DNA of 64,000 nucleotides from UBA2336 sp036787955 (lineage in GTDB: Bacteria; Bacteroidota; Bacteroidia; Cytophagales; Cyclobacteriaceae), in contig DAIQOI010000007.1 in NCBI GenBank assembly GCA_036787955.1, positions 62,001 through 126,000 on the forward strand. The letters run 5' to 3'. Under the pieces are notes generated by a model. The model saw nothing but the letters and a program-made list of their open reading frames with translations. It had not been told where the DNA came from and ran no database searches. The position numbers and the translations under genes are program-made. Of this stretch, positions 27,692 through 36,528 are shown one piece after another. The stretch's first letter is position 1; each line of letters opens with the position of its first letter.

Positions 27692-28048
27692 ATGGTTAAA
27701 GGCTGTGGTTTTTCTTCATCGGTATATGCCTTTGCGATTTTTTTCGCGGCCTTCCTATGGTATCCTGTAACCCATGCAGGACATCAGCCTCAGACCAATC
27801 AAACCGAGTTGCATGCAGCCGATCAGGTACCATTACCTTCGGAATTTTATTTTACCGAAGACCCGTCGAAGCTTTTAGAAAAAAATGATATTAAAGAAAA
27901 GAAGACGGAAAAGAATCAAACCCTGATTAACCACATCTCATCTCTTGTTACACTGCAGTGCAGCGTTCGGATAGTTCAAAATAAATCAGTAGCCTATTGT
28001 TCCGAAGCATTTCCTGTCTTTTTGTTGCAGCGTAATTTCAGACTTTGA
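27692..28048 (+). CDS. small exported protein preceding dabA
   Basis: 118 residues: a hydrophobic N-terminal segment (YAFAIFFAAFLWYPV), a polar acidic/basic middle (KNDIKEKKTEKNQ), then a C-terminal region with two Cys and the ending FLLQRNFRL. No family is recognised. It is on the same strand as dabA with 74 bases between and is probably co-transcribed. Similar overall design to the divergent 130-residue frame suggests a related pair. A role with bicarbonate uptake is only an inference from position. Confidence 0.6.
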   Translation: MVKGCGFSSSVYAFAIFFAAFLWYPVTHAGHQPQTNQTELHAADQVPLPSEFYFTEDPSKLLEKNDIKEKKTEKNQTLINHISSLVTLQCSVRIVQNKSVAYCSEAFPVFLLQRNFRL

Positions 28049-28122
28049 TCTCGTAGGCTGCGCCATTCAGGGTTTGTGAACCCGATTTTCCTTTCCACAT
28101 TTTTTTCTTATTCATTAATTTT

Positions 28123-30615
28123 ATGAAGAAATCTGACTTTAAGTTTGACGAACATAAGGTTTTACACAACCTCAAACACTACTTACCTGCACAGTCGCCT
28201 CTAAAAGATTTTATTCATCATAACACTCTTCATGCTTTTCAAAACAGAAGATTTGATGAGGCTATTTATGCAGCATCTCAAATATTTGGCTATAAAGTTT
28301 CGTTGAATCTATCTGAATACCGCGATCTGTACAAGGCCGGACAAATACGCGATGAGGTGCTTGACCGCATTATTTCAAAAAGAAAAGGAGAAAAAAATGT
28401 ATCGTATTGGAAGGAGAAGTTGTTGAACGGAGTCTACCATCGGCCGCTGCCCCGGATTGGCAGACTTCGGTCGAACTGGAAAAAACTGCATCAGGTAGAT
28501 TTGGATTCGCTGGTGCACCCGTTGCTATTCCGTACGCTTTGCAGCTACCTTGACCAAGGTATAGCAATCTGGAATTTTCCTGTGTGGCACAAAGGATTTC
28601 TTGCTTCCATTCGCGAGCTTGAACGGAACAGCTTTATTAGTTTTTTCCGTACACCACGTGCCCGCACCCTGCTGCTTAAAGGTCATTGCACTATCAGACA
28701 ACTTCTTCGCATTCTGGTTGGCTATGATGAATCGCTCTATGAGCAGTATTTGTTCGACCAGCAGTTTGCCCATCAGGGATGGTCGGGCATGGTGGCTGTT
28801 ATTGAAGAACATCCGGAAGCCTTGCTTGATCACAGGAAGATATCATTACACGACCTGATTGTTTTTGAACTTTTGCTGGAGATAGATGCGCTGGATTATC
28901 ATTTCGGTGAATATTGGTTACCACTTGAACAGGCTCTTGAAGAACGGCCGGTTGGCTTGTTTGAGCCTGTGGAAGTCAGCGAGCTTGACGAGGTAACCAT
29001 GATGTGGCAGGAAGCCTATGAATGGAGTTACTACGATGAAGTATTGGCGGCAATCCGGAAAGTACGGCCAGCCGAAAAACCTGCCCGAAAAACATTTCAG
29101 GCGGTTTTTTGCATTGACGACCGCGAGTGCTCGTTCAGACGATGGCTGGAACATACCGATCCGTGTTGTCAAACCTATGGTACTCCGGGCTTCTTCGGTG
29201 TGGCGTTTTATTATCAGCCCGATCATGGTAAGTTTTTTGAAAAGTTATGTCCGGCTCCTGTTACACCCAAACATCTTATTAAGGAAATAGGTGTGAGACG
29301 TAAACACCAGTCGGATGCACATTTTGGTAAAAAATCCCATTCCTTGTTCAGGGGATGGCTCATCACCCAGACGCTTGGTTTCTGGTCAGCTGTAAAATTG
29401 TTCATTAACATTTTCCGTCCTTCTTTTGGCCCAGCCACTGCTTCTTCGTTTCGGCACATGGAGAAACAATCGAAGCTTACCATTGAGTGCAGCAATCCGG
29501 CTTACCAAGAAAAAGGGCTTCAGGTAGGTTTCACCGTTGATGAAATGACCGATCGGGTTGAAAAACTGTTGAGAAGCATTGGGCTTGTTTCCGACTTTGC
29601 CCCGATTGTTTATGTAATCGGTCATGGATCCAGCAGTGTGAACAATCCCCATTATGCGGCCTATGATTGCGGTGCCTGCTCAGGTCGCCCGGGGTCGGTT
29701 AACGCCCGGGTATTTTGTTACATGGCCAATCATCCCGAGGTGAGAGCAAAACTGAACGACCGGGGCATATCAATTCCGGATAATACTATTTTTATAGGAG
29801 GTCTTCACGATACCACGCGTGATGAAATTCAGTTTTTTGATGAGGAAACGCTTCGGTTGCAACATCGTGAACTACATCACTATTATACCGGAATTTTTAA
29901 TCAGGCCCTATCTCTCAATGCCAAAGAGCGTTCACGAAGATTTATACTGGTTGATACGCGTAAGCCACCCGAAGAAGTACATAAGCATGTAAAATTACGA
30001 TCGGTTTCCTTATTCGAACCACGACCGGAGCTGAACCATGCCACCAACGCGCTGTGCATCATCGGACGCAGGGAGTTAAACAGATGTTTGTTCCTGGACC
30101 GGCGGGCGTTTCTTAACTCGTATGACTATCGCCTGGACCCCGATGGCAAGATACTCCAGGATATTCTTCGTCCAGCCGCACCTGTTTGCGGGGGTATCAA
30201 CCTGGAATACTTTTTTTCACGCACCGACAATCAGAAACTGGGTGCCGGCACCAAGTTGCCGCATAACGTTATGGGGCTAATCGGTGTTGCCAACGGAATT
30301 GATGGCGACCTGCGCCCAGGCCTGCCATCACAGATGATAGAGGTACACGACCCGGTACGTTTATTGATGATAGTTGAACATTATCCCGAAATAGTGCTGA
30401 AGGTTATTCAACAGGATTCTTCAACGTATGAATGGTTTGCCAATCAGTGGATTCACCTCATCGCATTTCATCCCGACAACCGTGACCTTTTTGTATTCTA
30501 TAATAATCAGTTTACAAAATATGAACCCATTAAAAATGCATTGGCCTTTGTTCAGAATCTGGAGTCGCTTGTGGAATTACATCATGAAAACTTACCGGTA
30601 TTTCAACTGTGCTGA
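28123..30615 (+). CDS. dabA: DabA, carbonic anhydrase-like subunit of the DAB inorganic carbon pump (DUF2309)
   Basis: An 830-residue cytoplasmic DUF2309 protein. The zinc site of characterised DabA proteins (Cys and Asp two apart, then His and Cys 15 apart) is intact: C330 and D332 in FCIDDREC, H501 in VIGHGSSS and C516 in YDCGAC. DabA with the membrane subunit DabB couples a cation gradient to one-way hydration of CO2 to bicarbonate, supplying heterotrophs and autotrophs with bicarbonate for carboxylation. The N-terminal motif SPLKDFIHHNTLHAFQ is also typical. The dabB ATG follows two bases after this stop. Confidence 0.93.
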   Translation: MKKSDFKFDEHKVLHNLKHYLPAQSPLKDFIHHNTLHAFQNRRFDEAIYAASQIFGYKVSLNLSEYRDLYKAGQIRDEVLDRIISKRKGEKNVSYWKEKLLNGVYHRPLPRIGRLRSNWKKLHQVDLDSLVHPLLFRTLCSYLDQGIAIWNFPVWHKGFLASIRELERNSFISFFRTPRARTLLLKGHCTIRQLLRILVGYDESLYEQYLFDQQFAHQGWSGMVAVIEEHPEALLDHRKISLHDLIVFELLLEIDALDYHFGEYWLPLEQALEERPVGLFEPVEVSELDEVTMMWQEAYEWSYYDEVLAAIRKVRPAEKPARKTFQAVFCIDDRECSFRRWLEHTDPCCQTYGTPGFFGVAFYYQPDHGKFFEKLCPAPVTPKHLIKEIGVRRKHQSDAHFGKKSHSLFRGWLITQTLGFWSAVKLFINIFRPSFGPATASSFRHMEKQSKLTIECSNPAYQEKGLQVGFTVDEMTDRVEKLLRSIGLVSDFAPIVYVIGHGSSSVNNPHYAAYDCGACSGRPGSVNARVFCYMANHPEVRAKLNDRGISIPDNTIFIGGLHDTTRDEIQFFDEETLRLQHRELHHYYTGIFNQALSLNAKERSRRFILVDTRKPPEEVHKHVKLRSVSLFEPRPELNHATNALCIIGRRELNRCLFLDRRAFLNSYDYRLDPDGKILQDILRPAAPVCGGINLEYFFSRTDNQKLGAGTKLPHNVMGLIGVANGIDGDLRPGLPSQMIEVHDPVRLLMIVEHYPEIVLKVIQQDSSTYEWFANQWIHLIAFHPDNRDLFVFYNNQFTKYEPIKNALAFVQNLESLVELHHENLPVFQLC

Positions 30616-30617
30616 TT

Positions 30618-32486
30618 ATGGAACATGTAATTAAAATTTTTATTCTTCTTCCGCTTGGTGCGTTCGCAGTAAGCTTGTTTATACCACGTAAACGGGAAGA
30701 ATTGCTGGCTGCGTGGGTTTATGGCACCGCTGGTATGCATATGCTGGGTTTTCAGGTTTTTGCAGTTTACTGGTTATGGCGTGGTATGCCCACTATAAAT
30801 ATTCCGGAAATAGTCGTGTACCGGTCGGATAACTATACTTTCTTAATTGATTTTTATTTCGACAAGGTTACTGCAGTTTATCTGTTTACCGGTTCGATGC
30901 TCACTTTTCTGGTTACATTGTACAGTCGTTATTATCTGCATCGCGAACCAGGTTATAAAAGATTTTTCAATACAATACTTTTTTTCTATCTCGGCTATAA
31001 TCTGATTTTATTCAGCGGAAACTTTGAAACGCTTTTTGTAGGATGGGAGATTCTTGGAATTTCCTCTTTTTTGCTCATCGCTTTTTACCGCGACAGGTAC
31101 CTTCCTGTTAAGAATGCCGTAAAGGTTTTTTCCATTTATCGCGTGGGGGATGTAGGCTTGATTCTTGCCATGTGGATGAGCCATCACCTCTTTGATGAAA
31201 ATATTGCTTTTCTAAAACTGAACAATTACGAGCTGGTAAGCAGCTATCTGCAGCAACACAGTTTAGTAGGTATCGGTATATCGCTGGCGTTGCTTATTTC
31301 GGCCGCTGCCAAGTCGGCACAATTGCCTTTTTCAACCTGGTTGCCACGTGCAATGGAAGGCCCAACGCCTTCCAGTGCTATTTTTTATGGATCACTTTCA
31401 GTACACATGGGGGTGTTTTTATTGATGCGTACCTTTCCGTTGTGGGAACATCAGTTATCGGTAAGAATTGTGATCGGATTATTGGGATTGCTTACGGCAA
31501 TCGCTGCTACCGGCATGGCCAGGGTTCAGTCATCTGTTAAAAGTCAGATAGCTTATGCATCTATTGCGCAAATTGGATTAATTTTCATTGAAGTAGCGCT
31601 TGGCTGGCACTATGTGGCATTACTGCACTTTGCCGGTAATGCCTTTCTGCGCACATATCAGCTTCTTGTATCTCCTTCAGTTGTAAGCTACCGCATTCGC
31701 GAACAATTCTATCATTTTATACCGCGTCAGCACACTATTGAAGACTCGCTGCCCAGACGTCTTGAATACTCAGTGTACATTTTGTGCCTGAAGGAAATGA
31801 ATCTCGATGCCCTTATGTATAACTATTTGTGGAATCCGCTGAAATACACCGGCAAGAAGCTGGGACAACTTACTACAAAAAAAGTGATGTGGCTTTTCAT
31901 ACCGGTGTATCTGGCTGGTGTTGTGGGGTTGATGAAAGTTAGCCCCTATCCCCAATGGATATATCCTTTTATGCCGGTATTCTTTTCTGTTTTAGGAGTG
32001 GTGCTGGTTTTGCGTTCGTTTACCGAACGTATCCATGCGCGCATGGCATGGATAATGGTTATATTAAATCATTACAGTGTTGCATTGGCCGTTGCATATA
32101 ATGAAACAGCTCATGCGCAACATTTTATAATGTATCTCAGTGGAGTTACCGTATTCGGACTTATCGGTTATTTTGTTTTACGCAAATTGAAATACCTGGA
32201 AGGAAGCATTGACCTGGACAGGTTTCATGGACACGTTTACAAACACCCTAAACTTGCATTGGTCTTGTTAATCTGTAGCCTGGGTGTATCAGGCTTTCCT
32301 ATATCGCCCACCTTTGTAGGCGAGGATCTTATTTTTATGCATATTCATACCAATCAAATTGGCATTGCCTTTTTGCTGGCTCTAAGCTTCGTAGTTGACG
32401 GACTTGCTATTATTCGAATCTATGCGCGTGTGTTTCTTGGCCCGCACAGCAAGTCAGTTTATGAGATGGCTTACCGGTCTTCCTGA
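30618..32486 (+). CDS. dabB: DabB, NuoL-like membrane subunit of the DAB inorganic carbon pump
   Basis: A 622-residue polytopic protein of the proton-translocating NADH dehydrogenase subunit 5 (NuoL/MrpA) family. Conserved channel features are present: GWEILGISSFLLIAFYRDR, KSAQLPFSTWLPRAMEGPTPSSA and SSVKSQIAYASIAQIG. It lacks the other complex I genes around it and directly follows dabA, which identifies it as DabB, the cation-conducting partner. An in-frame GTG nine bases upstream would overlap dabA; the ATG is preferred. Confidence 0.92.
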   Translation: MEHVIKIFILLPLGAFAVSLFIPRKREELLAAWVYGTAGMHMLGFQVFAVYWLWRGMPTINIPEIVVYRSDNYTFLIDFYFDKVTAVYLFTGSMLTFLVTLYSRYYLHREPGYKRFFNTILFFYLGYNLILFSGNFETLFVGWEILGISSFLLIAFYRDRYLPVKNAVKVFSIYRVGDVGLILAMWMSHHLFDENIAFLKLNNYELVSSYLQQHSLVGIGISLALLISAAAKSAQLPFSTWLPRAMEGPTPSSAIFYGSLSVHMGVFLLMRTFPLWEHQLSVRIVIGLLGLLTAIAATGMARVQSSVKSQIAYASIAQIGLIFIEVALGWHYVALLHFAGNAFLRTYQLLVSPSVVSYRIREQFYHFIPRQHTIEDSLPRRLEYSVYILCLKEMNLDALMYNYLWNPLKYTGKKLGQLTTKKVMWLFIPVYLAGVVGLMKVSPYPQWIYPFMPVFFSVLGVVLVLRSFTERIHARMAWIMVILNHYSVALAVAYNETAHAQHFIMYLSGVTVFGLIGYFVLRKLKYLEGSIDLDRFHGHVYKHPKLALVLLICSLGVSGFPISPTFVGEDLIFMHIHTNQIGIAFLLALSFVVDGLAIIRIYARVFLGPHSKSVYEMAYRSS

Positions 32487-32562
32487 GCAGAAATGCCGGA
32501 TGATCCATAGTTAATTTTAACCATCAACCTACCAGCTATACAGAAACTATGGTTTGAGAAAT

Positions 32563-32627
32563 CGGAATATTCATTACCGGCCGTTTATTAATATCCTGTT
32601 ATTGCCGGCGGGTTAATGAATATTCCG
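32563..32627. repeat. inverted repeat between converging genes
   Basis: The 14-base arms CGGAATATTCATTA (32563-32576) and TAATGAATATTCCG (32614-32627) are exact reverse complements. A second pair, CCGGC/GCCGG, lies inside them. The element separates dabB from a converging outer-membrane protein gene and could form a bidirectional transcript end, but no T run follows. Confidence 0.7.
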
Positions 32628-32636
32628 GATGCAATA

Positions 32637-33320
32637 TTAATTTCCTATGAGGAATCCTATGCTCACCTGTATTGCCCGGTTTTTCGAGCTCACTTGGCTG
32701 TCTTTATTGTATTCGGTAAATCCAAGGCCGTAGCGCAAGTCAACCATCAGTTTGTTGGCTATAAGTAGCCCGCCTCCAAACTGAAGGCCGACATCTGTCT
32801 TTTCTTCGATGTATTGATCATAACCTTCGTATCCTTCCGGCTCTTTTTCAAACTTTACTTTAAAATCAATTTTTTCCGTATAGGGGCCGTTCCCGAAGTC
32901 AGCCGTATATTCTCTGTTGCCTTTGCCGCCCAGTCCCAGGGCGAAGGAAGGCCCGGCACTTAAGTATATCCGCAAAGCATCAGGTCCCATCATATACTTA
33001 AAGAGAACCGGAAGTTCAAGGTAGTTTAACGTTACTTTGGTAGTTTCGGAGACACTAAATGAACCGCCACTGTAGGAATACTTAGAAGTGGATCCCTTTT
33101 GAATAAAAAGAAGTTCGGGCTGAATGGCGAAGTTGCCAAAGTTTACTTGATAGCCAGCGCCTACCAGAAAACCGGCTTTCAGTTGCTCTTTCAAATCGCC
33201 TTGATCGAAGTTTAGATCGGATGATGCGGTGGTGATAGAAAATCCCGTTTTCGGAAAAAACTGACCATATGTTGCAAATGCAGCGATGGCAACAAGCAGG
33301 GTGCATATAATTTTTTTCAT
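32637..33320 (-). CDS. PorT-family outer-membrane beta-barrel protein
   Basis: 227 residues with a signal peptide (MKKIICTLLVAIAAFATYGQ) and an eight-strand-like barrel pattern. The PorT/OMP_b-brl_2 signature appears in IQPELLFIQKGS, then LNYLELPVLFKYM and LSAGPSFALGLGG. Such barrels are abundant in Bacteroidota and mostly uncharacterised. It converges on dabB. Confidence 0.82.
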   Translation of the reverse strand: MKKIICTLLVAIAAFATYGQFFPKTGFSITTASSDLNFDQGDLKEQLKAGFLVGAGYQVNFGNFAIQPELLFIQKGSTSKYSYSGGSFSVSETTKVTLNYLELPVLFKYMMGPDALRIYLSAGPSFALGLGGKGNREYTADFGNGPYTEKIDFKVKFEKEPEGYEGYDQYIEEKTDVGLQFGGGLLIANKLMVDLRYGLGFTEYNKDSQVSSKNRAIQVSIGFLIGN

Positions 33321-33359
33321 AGGATTTGGGGTTTATCAAAATTAAACATTTTGGGGTAA

Positions 33360-34409
33360 TTATAAATGATTATACAGAAAATCCATTAATCGCGCTATTT
33401 CGCTGCGTTTCAGGGCGGGAAAATTAGCAATACGGAAAGTATTTTGTTTCCATGATCCGTACCCTTCGCCCAGTATCAAGCCTGCTTCGCGCGCCTTCTC
33501 TTTTAATTCGGTAAGAATTTTAGGTTGTGTTTCGATGGTCAGCACCGTGTACGACCTCACATTTTTGTTCTGTATCAGAAAATTCAGGTTAGAACTTTTT
33601 TCGTCAAAAAACCGCTCCCACTTCCTGAACCTGCCGCGGATGGTTTTTTCTATACGAGCAATGTCCTTGATATCCTGTAATACCCGCATCATCAGATAAA
33701 TGCCCAGCACATTTGGTGTATAAGAAGTCTGATTGCGTTGTCGCATTTCTTCCAAGAGGAGAAGACTGTTGTAATGCTTCCGGTTGTTGATATGTTCAGC
33801 TTTTTGGATAGCTGCCGGTGAGCAGATCAGAACGCCCAGTCCGGCAGGCAGCCCGAAACATTTTTGAACAGAAGCAAACCAGACATCAGCTGCGTGCCAG
33901 TCGAGTTTTATCCCTCCCATAGATGAAGTAGCATCTACCGCCAGCAGGGTTCCGGGATTAAGCCGGCGGATTTTCTGAATGATTTGGTTTTTTACCTGGG
34001 TACCATTTGAAGTTTCGTTCTGGGTTATGCAGATAACATCCGCACCGGAATATTTTACTGCTGGCAGTGTGCTCTGCATGTCAAATGGCAAGGCTTTCGC
34101 ATCATTCAGTTGTGAAGCATAGCTGTGCCATTTCCGTCCGAAGGCACCATTAAACAAATGGATGCTTTGTGTTTCAGTAAGCGACTGCGCAATGATTTCC
34201 CAGCATTCAGTAGCCGATGAAACGAAATAGAGTGCATATTGATCCGGCAGAAAAAGTTTTTCCTGAAAAAGCTCAGTGGTTGTCCGGTACAGGTTCATGA
34301 ATGCCTCGCTCCGGTGATTGATGCTTACAACACCTTCCTTGCAGGCATCGGCCATATAACGTGCAACTTTCGGATAAATACGCGATGGCCCGGGATAGAA
34401 AGAAATCAT
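33360..34409 (-). CDS. class V aminotransferase (phosphoserine aminotransferase-like)
   Basis: A 349-residue PLP enzyme of aminotransferase class V. The N-terminus (MISFYPGPSRIYPKVARYM) and the active-site lysine K183 in ASVQKCFGLPAGLG resemble the SerC/alanine-glyoxylate transaminase group; AVDATSSMGG carries the PLP-binding Asp. A role in serine synthesis is possible, but the canonical SerC sequence is not matched closely enough to be certain. It lies 21 bases after aroQ on the same strand. Confidence 0.8.
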   Translation of the reverse strand: MISFYPGPSRIYPKVARYMADACKEGVVSINHRSEAFMNLYRTTTELFQEKLFLPDQYALYFVSSATECWEIIAQSLTETQSIHLFNGAFGRKWHSYASQLNDAKALPFDMQSTLPAVKYSGADVICITQNETSNGTQVKNQIIQKIRRLNPGTLLAVDATSSMGGIKLDWHAADVWFASVQKCFGLPAGLGVLICSPAAIQKAEHINNRKHYNSLLLLEEMRQRNQTSYTPNVLGIYLMMRVLQDIKDIARIEKTIRGRFRKWERFFDEKSSNLNFLIQNKNVRSYTVLTIETQPKILTELKEKAREAGLILGEGYGSWKQNTFRIANFPALKRSEIARLMDFLYNHL

Positions 34410-34430
34410 AACACGAAACTTATCCTGAAA

Positions 34431-34856
34431 TTATTTACGGCCAGTCAGAAAATAAGTTATCCCCAAGGCATATCCCTCCAGGCCCAGTCCTGCAATAAGG
34501 CCTATACATTTGGAAGTAATGAGGCTTTTATGACGGAATTCCTCGCGGGCATATACGTTGGAAATGTGTATTTCCAGCACGGGAGTGCTGATGGCAGCTA
34601 TGGCATCATGCAGAGCCACCGATGTGTGGGTATAGCCTCCCGGATTGAACAGTATGCCATCAAAGGTAAAACCGGTTTCATGCAGTTTGTTTATCAACTC
34701 ACCTTCAATATTCGATTGATAATAATGCAGTTCGGCCTGCGGAAACCGGTACCTCAGTTCTTCCAGATAATTTTCAAAATCCCTGCTGCCGTAAATGGAT
34801 TCCTCACGGATACCAAGGAGATTGAGGTTAGGGCCGTTGATAATCTGCAACTTCAT
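34431..34856 (-). CDS. aroQ: type II 3-dehydroquinate dehydratase
   Basis: A 141-residue shikimate-pathway enzyme. Family motifs are complete: INGPNLNLLG, the active-site Tyr region ESIYGS, YYQSNIEGELI, FNPGGYTHTSVALHDA, EIHISN and YAREEFRHKS. The ATG chosen matches the family's start; upstream extension would enter the promoter of the divergent xerD. Cytoplasmic dodecamer by family. Confidence 0.95.
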   Translation of the reverse strand: MKLQIINGPNLNLLGIREESIYGSRDFENYLEELRYRFPQAELHYYQSNIEGELINKLHETGFTFDGILFNPGGYTHTSVALHDAIAAISTPVLEIHISNVYAREEFRHKSLITSKCIGLIAGLGLEGYALGITYFLTGRK

Positions 34857-34925
34857 AACAGCAAAGTTGGTAAGGAAATTACGTAAATAAAACAGCAGGA
34901 TTAAGCGAAAGCCGCTTGCGTGAGG

Positions 34926-34933
34926 TAAATTTG
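34926..34933 (+). promoter_or_regulatory. Bacteroidota -7 promoter element for xerD
   Basis: TAAATTTG matches TAnnTTTG, 16 bases before the xerD ATG. A TTG two bases after the element is in frame but too close to serve as start, supporting the ATG. Confidence 0.55.
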
Positions 34934-34949
34934 CTTGTCCGAACCACAC

Positions 34950-35858
34950 ATGAACTGGGAAACAGCCGGTAAGCAATACCAGCATTATCTTAAGCTGGAA
35001 AGATCGTTGTCAGACAACACCATTGAAGCTTATATGCACGATGTAGCCCTGCTGGCCCAGTACAGCAAACTGAAAAAACTGGGAAATAGTCCGCTTGCCA
35101 TAACCACAGCTCAGCTTCGCGGCTTTTTAAAATACCTGAATGACCTGGGCATGAGTGCCTACAGCCAGGCCCGTATTCTTTCGGGCATTAAAGGATTTTA
35201 CAAGTACCTGTTCAGTGAAGAATGGATTGATCGCGACCCGACCGAACTGCTGGAAGGTCCGCGCATCGGCCGCAGGCTGCCCGATGTACTCACCTATCCG
35301 GAAATTGAAAAGCTGCTCAATGCCATTGACCTGTCAACACCCGAAGGCATGCGCAACCGTGCCATGCTGGAAGTATTGTATGGTTCCGGCTTGCGGGTTT
35401 CTGAGCTGGTACATCTTCAGATAAGCCACGTGTATTTTGACATCGGCTTTCTGCGGGTAATAGGAAAAGGCAACAAAGAACGACTGGTGCCGGTTGGCCG
35501 CGATGCGCAGAAGTATCTGAAAATGTACATAGATAAAGTGCGAGGACTTTATCCGCACAAGGCACCGCAAAAGGGTTACGAGTCGTATGTTTTTCTTAAC
35601 CGCAACGGTCGAAAAATAACACGGGTTATGGTGTTCACCATTATCAAAAATCTCGCAGCTTCCATCGGCTTAAAAAAACAAATCAGTCCGCACACCTTCC
35701 GCCACTCATTTGCCACACATCTCATTGAAGGGGGTGCCGACTTACGTGCAGTGCAGGAAATGCTCGGCCACCAGTCCATAACCACTACTGAAATTTATAC
35801 ACACCTGGATCGCGACTACCTGCGGCAGGTTATTACTGAATTTCATCCGCGAAAATAG
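34950..35858 (+). CDS. xerD: tyrosine recombinase XerD
   Basis: A 302-residue site-specific recombinase. The N-terminal SAM-like domain (about 1-95) is followed by the catalytic domain with R149 (GSGLRVSEL), K173 (GKGNKER), H248 and R251 (HTFRHSF), H274 (LGHQS) and Y283 (EIYTH). Length and sequence fit the housekeeping XerD that resolves chromosome dimers, together with the FtsK translocase encoded 18 kb away. Confidence 0.93.
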   Translation: MNWETAGKQYQHYLKLERSLSDNTIEAYMHDVALLAQYSKLKKLGNSPLAITTAQLRGFLKYLNDLGMSAYSQARILSGIKGFYKYLFSEEWIDRDPTELLEGPRIGRRLPDVLTYPEIEKLLNAIDLSTPEGMRNRAMLEVLYGSGLRVSELVHLQISHVYFDIGFLRVIGKGNKERLVPVGRDAQKYLKMYIDKVRGLYPHKAPQKGYESYVFLNRNGRKITRVMVFTIIKNLAASIGLKKQISPHTFRHSFATHLIEGGADLRAVQEMLGHQSITTTEIYTHLDRDYLRQVITEFHPRK

Positions 35859-35922
35859 CTGCCTGGCTACTATAACGTAGCATTTTAAACAGGCACCTGA
35901 TAGAAGTGCAGAATTTTCTGCT

Positions 35923-35930
35923 TACTTTTG
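35923..35930 (+). promoter_or_regulatory. Bacteroidota -7 promoter element
   Basis: TACTTTTG matches TAnnTTTG and lies 26 bases before the ATG of the 163-residue barrel protein. No -33 element was recognised. Confidence 0.45.
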
Positions 35931-35956
35931 GCGGCAAACTTTAACACTGAACCCTT

Positions 35957-36448
35957 ATGAAAAAAATACTTCTGCTTTCTGTTCTATGCCTGCTTTTAAG
36001 TAAAGTTTCCTTTGCACAGGCACCTCTGGGCAAGGGAGGAAAACAACTCAACGTTGGCCTGGGTTTTTCCGACTGGGGTGTGCCGGTTTATGTGGGCGCT
36101 GACTTTGGCGTGCACGATGACGTGACCATCGGCCCGAGAGTATCCTACCGCAAGCGGAATTACGGATTTGACTACAGCCAGACCCTAATTGTTTTAGGCT
36201 TTAATGGCAATTACCACTTTAACAAGATCCTGAACCTCGAAGATAGATGGAACCTGTATGCCGGGCTCACACTGGGTTACTACCTGTGGTCCGATAGCGA
36301 GGTAAGTGGTGCTAAGTCGTCCAGTATAGGGCTGGACCTGCAGATAGGCGGGCGTTACTTCTTTAATGACAAACTCGGTATCAACCTCGAGTTTGGAGGA
36401 GGTTCGGGCGTGGGAGCCGGAAGCATTGGTTTGACAATAAAATTGTAG
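35957..36448 (+). CDS. small outer-membrane beta-barrel protein
   Basis: 163 residues with a signal peptide (cleavage near VSFAQ). The pattern of short amphipathic strands separated by Gly/Asp turns (LNVGLGFSDW, YVGADFGVHDDVTIG, LYAGLTLGYYLW) and the hydrophobic last strand SIGLTIKL suggest an eight-stranded OmpX/OmpW-like barrel. Function unknown. It has its own promoter-like element and terminator, so is likely monocistronic. Confidence 0.75.
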   Translation: MKKILLLSVLCLLLSKVSFAQAPLGKGGKQLNVGLGFSDWGVPVYVGADFGVHDDVTIGPRVSYRKRNYGFDYSQTLIVLGFNGNYHFNKILNLEDRWNLYAGLTLGYYLWSDSEVSGAKSSSIGLDLQIGGRYFFNDKLGINLEFGGGSGVGAGSIGLTIKL

Positions 36449-36468
36449 CATCTACTAATCTGCCATTT

Positions 36469-36499
36469 AAAAAAGCCACGGTCGCAACGTGGCTTTTTT
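36469..36499. terminator. rho-independent terminator
   Basis: AAAAAAGCCACG and CGTGGCTTTTTT pair perfectly around a seven-base loop and end in six T. It directly follows the barrel gene and precedes pyrD by 30 bases. Symmetric A/T runs would let it work in both directions. Confidence 0.88.
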
Positions 36500-36528
36500 A
36501 TTTCCTGCCATTGTGCATTTTTGCCTTC

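Noticed and set aside
30609..30617. GTG start for dabB overlapping dabA
   Set aside because: An ATG two bases after the dabA stop gives the expected N-terminus.
30618..32486. Complex I subunit NuoL or Mrp antiporter subunit
   Set aside because: No other nuo or mrp genes surround it, and it is tightly coupled to dabA.
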